A DNA stretch of 8,403 bases from CAG-582 sp964636965 (GTDB lineage: Bacteria > Bacillota_I > Bacilli_A > RF39 > UBA660). The stretch is from the NCBI GenBank assembly GCA_964636965.1, contig CAZWST010000057.1, positions 1 through 8,403 on the forward strand. Reading direction: 5' to 3'. Positions within the stretch are counted from its first letter, which is position 1. Each line of letters begins with the position of its first letter. Under the pieces are notes generated by a model that was given only the letters and a program-made list of their open reading frames with translations, did not search any database and had not been told where the DNA came from. The translations under genes and the position numbers were made by a program. Below, in pieces: positions 1 through 6,197 of this stretch.

Positions 1-762
1 ATTAAATACTTAGTTTTAATTGTTGTGAGTGTATTTTCTTTTTATATATCAGATAAACTTTTACTTATGGTTGAAGGTATGAGTCCTTTAATGCAAACAA
101 TAAATGAAGTAAAAGATTTTAAAGAATATGAACCAGTAAACGCTATTATCGATGGAAATACGATAATTCCTGGGAAAAAAGGAAGAACTATTAATAAAAG
201 AGAAACATATCTTAAGATGAATGATTTTGGAACATTTAATGAAACATTTTTTGTTTATGATTATCAAAAACCTGATATATCTTTGTATGATAATTTAGAT
301 AAGGTTATTATCAAGGGAAATAGCAACAGTGATTTATCTTTGATAGTCGAAGGAAATACTTATGATGAATATTTAGTTGGTAATAAGATTAATTATACTA
401 AGGTTATTGATGATAATGAAAGTATTATAAAAAATGATTTAGTAAGTTATATTAATGGTAATTTAGAGAAGTCAGAGTTTTATGATTTAAATTATTATTT
501 AAAAAGAAATAAAAAGAATAGTAAAATGTGTTTAGTAGGATTAAGTAATATGAATATTTGTAGTGAACTTAAATATTATCTAATTGAGCCAAATGTTGAT
601 TTATATCATTCGAATGTTGCTAGTGTTAAAACTAATCTTCATGCTGGAGATATTATATTTGTTCATAATAATGTAAGTTTAGCTGAATTAAAAATAATAA
701 TTAATGAAATAAATTATAAGGGATTAAATATTGTAAAATTAGGCGAATTAATAAAAGAGTAA
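1..762 (+). CDS. Membrane-anchored, degenerate polysaccharide deacetylase-like protein (5' partial)
   Basis: The reading frame is open to the left edge, so the true start lies outside the window; 253 codons are visible. The first ~20 residues (IKYLVLIVVSVFSFYI) look like the end of an N-terminal membrane segment or signal anchor, so the rest is probably extracytoplasmic. An early segment contains AIIDGNTIIPGKKGRTINK. I recall similar segments at the start of some Bacillota polysaccharide deacetylase-like proteins, but could not check this. The end (GDIIFVHNN, then a helix, then KGLNIVKLGELI) matches the usual last strands of the NodB fold, where GDIILLH and GYKFVTLSEL are typical. The catalytic TFDDG aspartates and HxxxH zinc site are absent. 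I infer a non-catalytic, surface-located wall-associated protein. The fold call is moderate and the function unknown. A terminator follows at 861-888. Confidence 0.5.
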   Translation: MKYLVLIVVSVFSFYISDKLLLMVEGMSPLMQTINEVKDFKEYEPVNAIIDGNTIIPGKKGRTINKRETYLKMNDFGTFNETFFVYDYQKPDISLYDNLDKVIIKGNSNSDLSLIVEGNTYDEYLVGNKINYTKVIDDNESIIKNDLVSYINGNLEKSEFYDLNYYLKRNKKNSKMCLVGLSNMNICSELKYYLIEPNVDLYHSNVASVKTNLHAGDIIFVHNNVSLAELKIIINEINYKGLNIVKLGELIKE

Positions 763-860
763 ACTGTTAAATGAAGAATTCTACTATAGATTTAATATTT
801 TAGTAAGTATCTTTTTAAGAATAATTAGTATGTTTTAAGTAATAAGAAAAATTTTTAATT

Positions 861-888
861 AGAAAACTTGAAAAAGTTTTCTTTTTTT
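861..888 (+). terminator. Rho-independent terminator after the deacetylase-like gene
   Basis: A perfect 9-bp stem pairs AGAAAACTT (861-869) with AAGTTTTCT (874-882) around a GAAA tetraloop, followed by six more T (883-888). This is a textbook intrinsic terminator. It ends the upstream transcript about 100 bp past its stop codon and separates it from dinD. Confidence 0.85.
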
Positions 889-925
889 GAAGTAAACTTG
901 AGAATATGGTGGTAATTATGTATAT

Positions 926-932
926 AGGAGGT
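926..932 (+). promoter_or_regulatory. Strong Shine-Dalgarno for dinD
   Basis: AGGAGGT is close to the full anti-SD complement and lies 8 nt before the ATG at 941, which fixes that start. It is the best ribosome-binding site in the window; the other genes use the weaker AGGTGA or GGGTGAT forms. Confidence 0.8.
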
Positions 933-940
933 AAGAAAAA

Positions 941-1762
941 ATGAATAAATTATTTGATTATGATAAAGTAGTGTTTGAAAACATTAAACATATTGATGAG
1001 TATGGTAATGAGTATTGGAAGGCACGGGAATTGCAAGAGATTTTAGAATATGTCGAATGGCGAAAATTTGAGGGTGTTATTGATAAAGCTAAAAATGCTT
1101 GTATTAACAGTAGTTATGAAATTATAGACCATTTTGTCGAGTCCGACAAAATGGTTGTGATAGGCTCTGGAGCAAAAAGAAAACAGTCAGATTATCATCT
1201 TTCGCGTTATGCATGTTATTTGATTGCACAGAATGCTGATTCAAGGAAAAAGGTTGTTGCTCTTGCTCAAACCTATTTTGCTATTCAAACAAGAAAGCAG
1301 GAAATACTTGAAAAGGAATATAATGATTTATCAGAAGATGAAAAAAGATTATATCAAAGATATCTTACAAAAAAGGGAAATTATTATTTAAATCAAACAG
1401 CCAAAAATGCTGGTGTAAGAAATTTTGACAAATTTCATAATGCAGGATATAAAGGATTATATAACGGAGAAACAGCAGATGATATTGCAAAAAGAAAAAG
1501 GTTAAGATATCGCGAAGATATACTTGATAATATGGGAAGTGATGAGTTAATTGCAAATTTATTTAGAATCTCTCAAACTAATCAAAAATTAATAAATGAT
1601 GGTATTACTACAGAAAGAAAAGCAACTAGTGCTCATTATGAAGTTGGAACTATAGTGAGAGATGCAATAAAAAAATCAGGCGGCACAATGCCTGAAAAAA
1701 TGGAAACACCAGATAAATCTTTAAAGGAAATAGAAAGAGATAATAATTCCTACAGCAATTAG
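941..1762 (+). CDS. dinD: DNA damage-inducible protein D (DinD) homologue
   Basis: The protein has 273 residues, essentially the length of E. coli DinD. Its N-terminal half is the BRO-N-like region: ARELQEILEYVEWRKF (28-43), the AKNAC helix (50-54), HF..S.KMV.IGSGAKR (64-80), then LSRYACYLIAQNAD (87-100) and AQTYFAIQTRKQE (109-121). The C-terminal half keeps DinD signatures: HNAGYKGLYNG (166-176), the ILDNMGSDELIANLFR stretch (194-209) and GGTMPE (247-252). E. coli DinD is known to bind RecA and inhibit RecA-mediated strand exchange after filaments form; I infer a similar cytosolic role here. No GAAC-N4-GTTC LexA operator of the Bacillota type is visible upstream, so SOS control is not supported. 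It sits directly before polA. It contains a CGG codon and some GC-richer stretches, including a perfect inverted repeat at 1128-1155, which may mean it was acquired. Such genes are often found in accessory DNA. Confidence 0.92.
   Translation: MNKLFDYDKVVFENIKHIDEYGNEYWKARELQEILEYVEWRKFEGVIDKAKNACINSSYEIIDHFVESDKMVVIGSGAKRKQSDYHLSRYACYLIAQNADSRKKVVALAQTYFAIQTRKQEILEKEYNDLSEDEKRLYQRYLTKKGNYYLNQTAKNAGVRNFDKFHNAGYKGLYNGETADDIAKRKRLRYREDILDNMGSDELIANLFRISQTNQKLINDGITTERKATSAHYEVGTIVRDAIKKSGGTMPEKMETPDKSLKEIERDNNSYSN
1128..1155. repeat. Perfect 12-bp inverted repeat inside dinD
   Basis: ACCATTTTGTCG (1128-1139) and CGACAAAATGGT (1144-1155) are exact reverse complements separated by AGTC. The repeat spans codons 63-72 (DHFVESDKMV), which fall in a conserved DinD segment, so the protein sequence is not disrupted. 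There is no T-run after it, so it is not an intrinsic terminator. It could fold as an mRNA or DNA hairpin. Function is unknown. Confidence 0.85.
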
Positions 1763-1815
1763 GCTATAACTTATTTACTAAATATATATTTTTTTCTTAT
1801 ATTAAGTATTTTATG

Positions 1816-1824
1816 TGTTAAAAT
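1816..1824 (+). promoter_or_regulatory. Extended -10 promoter for polA
   Basis: TGT followed by TAAAAT forms an extended -10 element, with TAAAAT at 1819-1824. The best -35 candidate (CTTATA at 1796-1801, spacer 17) is weak. Predicted transcription start is near 1831, giving a leader of about 13 nt that begins just before the AGGTGA Shine-Dalgarno (1834-1839). No terminator is visible between dinD and this site, so polA may also be read through from dinD. Confidence 0.45.
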
Positions 1825-1843
1825 ATTATTAGTAGGTGAATAT

Positions 1844-4384
1844 ATGAAAAAGATAGTACTAATAGATGGAAATAACCTAATGTTTAGAAGTTACTATGCA
1901 ACTGCTTATACAGGAAGTTTAATGAAAAACTCTAAAGGTCTTGTTACAAATGCATTATATGGATTTGCTAATATGATTAATAAAATAATTGAAGAAGAGA
2001 ATCCTGAATATATGTGTGTTGCATTTGATGTTGGCAAAAGTTTTAGACATCGCGAGTATGCTGAATATAAGGCTGGAAGAAATGCAACACCAGAAGAATT
2101 AAAAAAACAAATGCCAATTGCACGTGATATGTTAGATAAGATGGGTATATTTAATATTAATGTTTTAGATTATGAAGCCGATGATATTATTGGGACACTT
2201 TCTAGGCGTGCTAATGAAGATCCTGAATGGGATGCTTTACTTATTACGAGTGATCACGATTATTTACAATTAATTACTGATGTTGTAAATGTTAAATTAT
2301 TAAAGCCTAAAGGGTTTACTAAATATGATCCTAAAACTTTTAAAGAGGAATATGGAATTGATCCTATTAGAGTTGTTGATTTAAAAGCCTTAATGGGAGA
2401 CTCATCAGATAATATCCCTGGTGTTCCTGGAATAGGTGAAAAGACAGCTTTAAAATTATTACAAGAATATAAAACGTTAGATAATATATATGATAATATT
2501 GATTCTGTTAAAGGAAAATTAAAAGATAAATTAGTTGAAAATAAAGATTCTGCTTATTTTTCTTATAAACTTGCAACTATTTATACTGATACACCAATTG
2601 CTAATAGTTTTGAAGATATGAAGTATAATGGACCAACTTCATCTTTAGATGACTTTTATCGTGAACTTGAATTTTATTCTTTGATTAATAAACATGAGAC
2701 TGTTAAAAAAATCGAAATAAATAATAATTCTAAAGTTTTGGAAGATGTTAAAGAGATAAACTTAGACAAACAAATATCTTATTATATTGAATGTGACAAT
2801 GAAAACTATCATTTGGCAAGTATTCTTGGAATGGGACTTTTTGATGGAGATAATTTATTCTTTGTTGAAAGTACGAAAATAAAAGAAGTAATGGATTATA
2901 TAAGAGATTCTGTTAAATATACTTTTGATTTAAAAAAGAATATGGGATTACTTAAAGATGTTGAACTAAATACCATTTTTGATTTAAATTTGGCAGCATA
3001 TTTATTAAATAAAACTACTAAGGATGATTTATCAATATTAATGAATAATGATGGAATAGAAGTACCTTTAATTCATGATATTATAAAAAACAAAATGGAT
3101 GTAAAAAACATTGTTACTTTAAAAGCTAAATATATAAGTGATGCACATGATGAATACGTAGATGATTTAAAAAGTGAAGAAATGTATGAACTCTATACCG
3201 ATATAGAACATCCTTTAATAAGAGTGCTTGCTAAGATGGAACTTGCTGGTATTAGGTGTGATGCAAATATACTTTCAGAAATGGCTTCTTCTATAAGTGT
3301 CCAAATAAAAGATTTGGAAAGCGATATATATGAGTTATGTGGTCAAACATTTAATATATCATCTCCAAAGCAACTTGCTAAAGTATTATTTGAAGACTTA
3401 GGCTTACCTCATGGAAAAAAGATTTCAACTTCTGCTGATGTTTTAGAGAAACTTGCAAATGAGCATCCAGTAATACCTAAGATATTAGAGTATAGAAATA
3501 TTACTAAACTTTATAGTACATATTTAGAAGGATTACATAAATATATAATGGATGATGGTAAAATTCACACGATTTACAAACAAACTTTAACTCGTACTGG
3601 TAGACTTTCATCCGTTGATCCTAATATGCAAAATATTCCTGCAAGAGATGAACTTGGAAGACTTGTAAGAAAAGCTTTCTTACCTGTAAATCAAGAATTC
3701 TTATCATGTGATTATTCACAAATTGAGTTACGTATCCTTGCACATATTTCTGAAAGTAAAGATTTAATAGAAGCATTTATTAATGGGGATGATATTCATA
3801 CAAAAGTAGCTGCAGATATTTTTAATAAAAATATGAGCGAAGTTACAAAGAATGAAAGACGTACTGCTAAAGCTGTTATCTTTGGAATAGTTTATGGAAT
3901 AAGTGGTTTTGGGTTAGGTGAAAATATTGGAGTTACACCAAAAGAAGCTAAAGCTTTTATTGAAAAATATTACGAACTATATCCTGGAGTTAAACGTTAT
4001 ATGGATATGATTGTAAAAGATGCTTATGATTGTGGATATGTCAGGACTTTATTTAAACGTAAGAGAAATATAGATGAATTGTTTTCAAGTAATTTTATGA
4101 TAAGACAAGGTGGAGAAAGAATTGCTCTTAATACTCCAATTCAAGGAACAAGTGCTGATATTATAAAAAAGGCAATGGTTGAAATAGATAAAGCTTTTGA
4201 AGCAAATAATATAAAATCCACTATGCTTTTACAAATACATGATGAACTTATTTTTGATTGTTTGAGTGAAGAAAAAGAAAAGCTAGTTGATATAGTTACT
4301 ACGATTATGGAGTCAACTGTTAAACTATCTGTCCCATTAAAAGTCAGTCATGACTTTGGAACTGATCTTTATGAAACAAAATAA
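1844..4384 (+). CDS. polA: DNA polymerase I (proofreading-inactive)
   Basis: The 846-residue family A polymerase fills gaps in excision repair and removes Okazaki RNA primers. The 5'-nuclease domain (~1-280) has IDGNNLMFR (7-15, D8), FDVGKSFRHREY (61-72), EADD (111-114), TSDHDYLQL (135-143) and GDSSDNIPGVPGIGEK (185-200), so its metal ligands look intact. The middle ~300-450 aligns with the 3'-5' exonuclease domain, but the DxE motif is missing. The expected NLKYD motif reads DLKKN, and the last acidic motif is not recognisable, so proofreading should be absent, as in Bacillus PolA. The polymerase domain has TRTGRLSS (583-590), motif A DYSQIELR (623-630, catalytic D623), motif B with R672, K676, F680 and Y684, and motif C QIHDE (797-801, D800). 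Phe at 680 predicts the normal strong discrimination against dideoxynucleotides. ATG 1844 follows AGGTGA by 4 nt. A terminator closes the gene. Confidence 0.98.
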   Translation: MKKIVLIDGNNLMFRSYYATAYTGSLMKNSKGLVTNALYGFANMINKIIEEENPEYMCVAFDVGKSFRHREYAEYKAGRNATPEELKKQMPIARDMLDKMGIFNINVLDYEADDIIGTLSRRANEDPEWDALLITSDHDYLQLITDVVNVKLLKPKGFTKYDPKTFKEEYGIDPIRVVDLKALMGDSSDNIPGVPGIGEKTALKLLQEYKTLDNIYDNIDSVKGKLKDKLVENKDSAYFSYKLATIYTDTPIANSFEDMKYNGPTSSLDDFYRELEFYSLINKHETVKKIEINNNSKVLEDVKEINLDKQISYYIECDNENYHLASILGMGLFDGDNLFFVESTKIKEVMDYIRDSVKYTFDLKKNMGLLKDVELNTIFDLNLAAYLLNKTTKDDLSILMNNDGIEVPLIHDIIKNKMDVKNIVTLKAKYISDAHDEYVDDLKSEEMYELYTDIEHPLIRVLAKMELAGIRCDANILSEMASSISVQIKDLESDIYELCGQTFNISSPKQLAKVLFEDLGLPHGKKISTSADVLEKLANEHPVIPKILEYRNITKLYSTYLEGLHKYIMDDGKIHTIYKQTLTRTGRLSSVDPNMQNIPARDELGRLVRKAFLPVNQEFLSCDYSQIELRILAHISESKDLIEAFINGDDIHTKVAADIFNKNMSEVTKNERRTAKAVIFGIVYGISGFGLGENIGVTPKEAKAFIEKYYELYPGVKRYMDMIVKDAYDCGYVRTLFKRKRNIDELFSSNFMIRQGGERIALNTPIQGTSADIIKKAMVEIDKAFEANNIKSTMLLQIHDELIFDCLSEEKEKLVDIVTTIMESTVKLSVPLKVSHDFGTDLYETK

Positions 4385-4386
4385 TT

Positions 4387-4416
4387 AAAAATGCTTTTTA
4401 TAAAAAGCATTTTTTT
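4387..4416 (+). terminator. Rho-independent terminator of polA
   Basis: A 12-bp stem (4387-4398 with 4403-4414, core ATGCTTTT/AAAAGCAT) encloses a TATA loop and runs into a T tract to 4416. It starts 2 nt after the polA stop and ends a few bases before the -35 of the next promoter, so polA and the following pair should be separate transcripts. The flanking A and T runs make the stem close to symmetrical, so it may also act weakly on the other strand. Confidence 0.88.
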
Positions 4417-4422
4417 AGTGAT

Positions 4423-4451
4423 TTGACAAAATAAATATGAAAATCTATAAT
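4423..4451 (+). promoter_or_regulatory. Perfect consensus sigma-A promoter of the amidoligase-peptidase pair
   Basis: TTGACA (4423-4428) and TATAAT (4446-4451) are exact consensus hexamers with the ideal 17-bp spacer. Transcription should start near 4458, leaving a leader of about 20 nt with GGTGAT (4467-4472) before the ATG at 4477. It is the only promoter in the window with both hexamers perfect. No operator-like dyad is evident around it. Confidence 0.9.
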
Positions 4452-4476
4452 AGATAACCATTGAAGGGTGATTTAA

Positions 4477-5370
4477 ATGAATAGAGTAGAATTAATTGAA
4501 CATGCTATTTATGATGAATTACCTTATAGGCGTGAATTACGAATAAATAAACCCTTTGGTTTAGAAATAGAAGCTGCTTTAAGTGATGCACTAGACAGAT
4601 ATTATATAGTAAATGATGATTTAGCCAAAAAAGATTATAAACGGAATATTGATAAAACAGTTGGTGGGTCTTTTCCTTTAGAAATAAATACACCATTACT
4701 ATGTGATGATGTGCAAACATGGAGTGATTTATATAAATTAAGCAAGCGATTAGAAGAATGTGATGTTAATTTTGATACTGCAGCATTTCAAGTAAATATA
4801 GATATAGAGTATGACTATCTTGATTGTTATTATTTACTATTATTATTTAGAACTTTTGAGCATATAATATTTAAATTTTCAACTAGTGGGTGTGCAAGTT
4901 TAAGACCTTTAAAATATGCTCAAAGTGTTGGTTTATTTTTAAGAGATTTTAATAAACGAGAAATAGGAAGAATGGGAATAGACAAATTGATTAATAGTAA
5001 GAATTTTGCTTTTTCTTTAAATTATAATAGTAAAAGTCCTTATGGATCTCCACCAAATATATTTGAAGCTCGTATTCCAAATGGTTGTAGTGATGCCTGG
5101 ATGTGGCAAAATTATGTTAATATGTTTTATTATTTAACTGAGGCTATTCATGAGTTAGATTTAAACTATATAAATTATTCTCTTTTGTATGGTGAAGAAA
5201 AAGAAAAGAATTATTTAGATTTGGACATAGATGATGCATTAAAATTTTCAGATATTATATTTAATAATGATGAAGATAAAGCTTATTTTTTAAAGCAATA
5301 TATTGGGCCAAGTCAGAAGGACGCTAAAATGTATCTTAAAGGGGTTAGAAGAAATTATGGAATTAAGTAG
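4477..5370 (+). CDS. Amidoligase-like (glutamine synthetase-fold COOH-NH2 ligase) protein
   Basis: The 297-residue protein resembles the putative amidoligase family, which has a glutamine synthetase-like fold and is thought to join a carboxylate to an amine using ATP. Visible marks, in order: FGLEIE (27-32, acidic metal or ATP ligands), GGSFPLEINTPL (63-74, like the G-FPLEIVSPPL segment of the family), FQVNID (104-109, where the family usually has a His-x-His-like strand), FEHIIFKFS (127-135) followed by LRPLKYAQS (142-150), and FEARIPNGC (196-204, like the late EFRxFNG strand) before a helix rich in Trp, Tyr and Phe. Length fits the family. There is no signal peptide, so it should be cytosolic. 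The His residues at 105 and 107 are replaced by Gln and Asn, which may change metal binding or substrate, or mean lost activity. The 3' end overlaps the peptidase-like gene by 14 bp, which suggests translational coupling. Substrate unknown. Confidence 0.72.
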   Translation: MNRVELIEHAIYDELPYRRELRINKPFGLEIEAALSDALDRYYIVNDDLAKKDYKRNIDKTVGGSFPLEINTPLLCDDVQTWSDLYKLSKRLEECDVNFDTAAFQVNIDIEYDYLDCYYLLLLFRTFEHIIFKFSTSGCASLRPLKYAQSVGLFLRDFNKREIGRMGIDKLINSKNFAFSLNYNSKSPYGSPPNIFEARIPNGCSDAWMWQNYVNMFYYLTEAIHELDLNYINYSLLYGEEKEKNYLDLDIDDALKFSDIIFNNDEDKAYFLKQYIGPSQKDAKMYLKGVRRNYGIK

Positions 5371-6145
5371 TCAAGCAATTAACGAATTAAAGCAATTAAG
5401 AATTGATTATGAAAGAAAAGAAAAACTTTTTGATTTAAATTTTATTAAATCTGGTTTAGAAATAATTGAATCAGAACAAAGATTTAAAGGGAATATTGAA
5501 CTAATTATTACTGATGATGGAATTTCAGGAGCAGAGAATAATGGCAAAGTTTATATTTGTCCTCCGGCACTTGAAAAACATGCAGTCGAGATTTTAGACG
5601 TTTTTGAGGATTATTATACAGTTGATACTATGTATTTAATTAAAAATTATTTTGCAATTTATACAATAATTCATGAATCCGGTCATGTTTGGCAAGATTT
5701 AGGTTTAGATGATGATGAAGTGGTTAATAGATTTTACGCTATTTTAAATAAAAAGAGAAGAAATTTATTAAGAATTATTCTAGGTAGATATGGAGATTAT
5801 TTTTCGAATGAAAGGCATGCCAATATTGATGCTCATAAATATTTACTTCAAATATATGATGATTCAAATTTAGTTAATATATCTCAAATATTTTATACTA
5901 ATTTTATTTTATATTTATACGATAAATTATCTCCTACAGAAAAGATGCAAAGAATGTTTTTAATGACACAGAAATTTGATGCTTCTTCTTTAAGTGTGAT
6001 GAAAAGATTGGAAGTTGGATTTCCAGTAGAGGAAAATGTGAAAAATAAAATAAATAATGAATTAATTAGAGAAGCTCGTGGAGATATAGATTTTTCTGAA
6101 TGCAAAAGACGAATATTAAGTATAACTAATGGAATTAAGTATTGA
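5357..6145 (+). CDS. HExxH zinc metallopeptidase-like protein, partner of the amidoligase
   Basis: I start it at ATG 5357 (262 residues). A longer frame opens at TTG 5303, but it has no good Shine-Dalgarno and would extend deep into the upstream gene. The ATG has a purine-rich AAAGGGG 12 nt before it and overlaps the upstream TAG (5368-5370). The key motif is HESGH (106-110) in a helix preceded by a hydrophobic strand (YFAIYTII). About 42 residues later comes NERHANIDAHKYL (151-163), where E152 fits as the third zinc ligand. This E-x-x-A-N arrangement recalls ImmA/IrrE-type gluzincins, though the spacing is longer and I cannot name the family. Around it lie an acidic, helical N-terminus and a helical C-terminus with FLMTQKFDASSLSVMKRLEVGF (201-222 region). 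There is no signal peptide or membrane segment, so it acts in the cytosol. Co-transcription with the ligase suggests cutting or regulating its product. The gene ends in TGA. Confidence 0.6.
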   Translation: MELSSQAINELKQLRIDYERKEKLFDLNFIKSGLEIIESEQRFKGNIELIITDDGISGAENNGKVYICPPALEKHAVEILDVFEDYYTVDTMYLIKNYFAIYTIIHESGHVWQDLGLDDDEVVNRFYAILNKKRRNLLRIILGRYGDYFSNERHANIDAHKYLLQIYDDSNLVNISQIFYTNFILYLYDKLSPTEKMQRMFLMTQKFDASSLSVMKRLEVGFPVEENVKNKINNELIREARGDIDFSECKRRILSITNGIKY

Positions 6146-6170
6146 TGTAAATCAAAAATAATGATATTCT
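6142..6170 (+). promoter_or_regulatory. Probable sigma-A promoter of mutM
   Basis: TTGATG (6142-6147) and TATTCT (6165-6170) are 17 bp apart, and TGA directly before the -10 gives an extended -10. The -35 overlaps the TGA stop of the preceding gene. There is no terminator between the two genes, so mutM probably gets both its own transcripts and read-through from the amidoligase promoter. Confidence 0.45.
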
Positions 6171-6197
6171 AGATTTTGAAAAGTGAGGATGAAATTT

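Noticed and set aside
898..926. TTGAGA-N17-TATATA as a dinD promoter
   Set aside because: The spacing is right, but transcription would start after the AGGAGGT Shine-Dalgarno, leaving it out of the mRNA. The real dinD promoter is not clear.
889..940. LexA/SOS operator upstream of dinD
   Set aside because: No GAAC-N4-GTTC dyad or close variant is visible on either strand.
1365..1556. Minus-strand open frame opposite dinD
   Set aside because: It lies wholly inside a well-supported gene, has low-complexity Leu/Phe/Tyr-rich composition and no ribosome-binding site.
1763..1815. Terminator after dinD
   Set aside because: There is an AT palindrome and a T-run near 1780-1795, but no stable stem with any G-C pairs.
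4505..4720. Minus-strand open frame opposite the amidoligase-like gene
   Set aside because: A shadow of the coding strand with no start signals or recognisable protein features.
5303..5356. TTG start extending the peptidase-like protein by 18 residues
   Set aside because: There is no Shine-Dalgarno before the TTG, and the extra residues simply read the end of the upstream gene in another frame; ATG 5357 is better.
5893..6105. Minus-strand open frame opposite the peptidase-like gene
   Set aside because: Fully contained in the sense gene, no promoter or Shine-Dalgarno.
6143..6145. TGA as a tryptophan codon (Mycoplasma code)
   Set aside because: TGG is used for Trp throughout, the major genes have no in-frame TGA, and reading through this TGA adds only a few codons before a TAG, so it acts as a stop.
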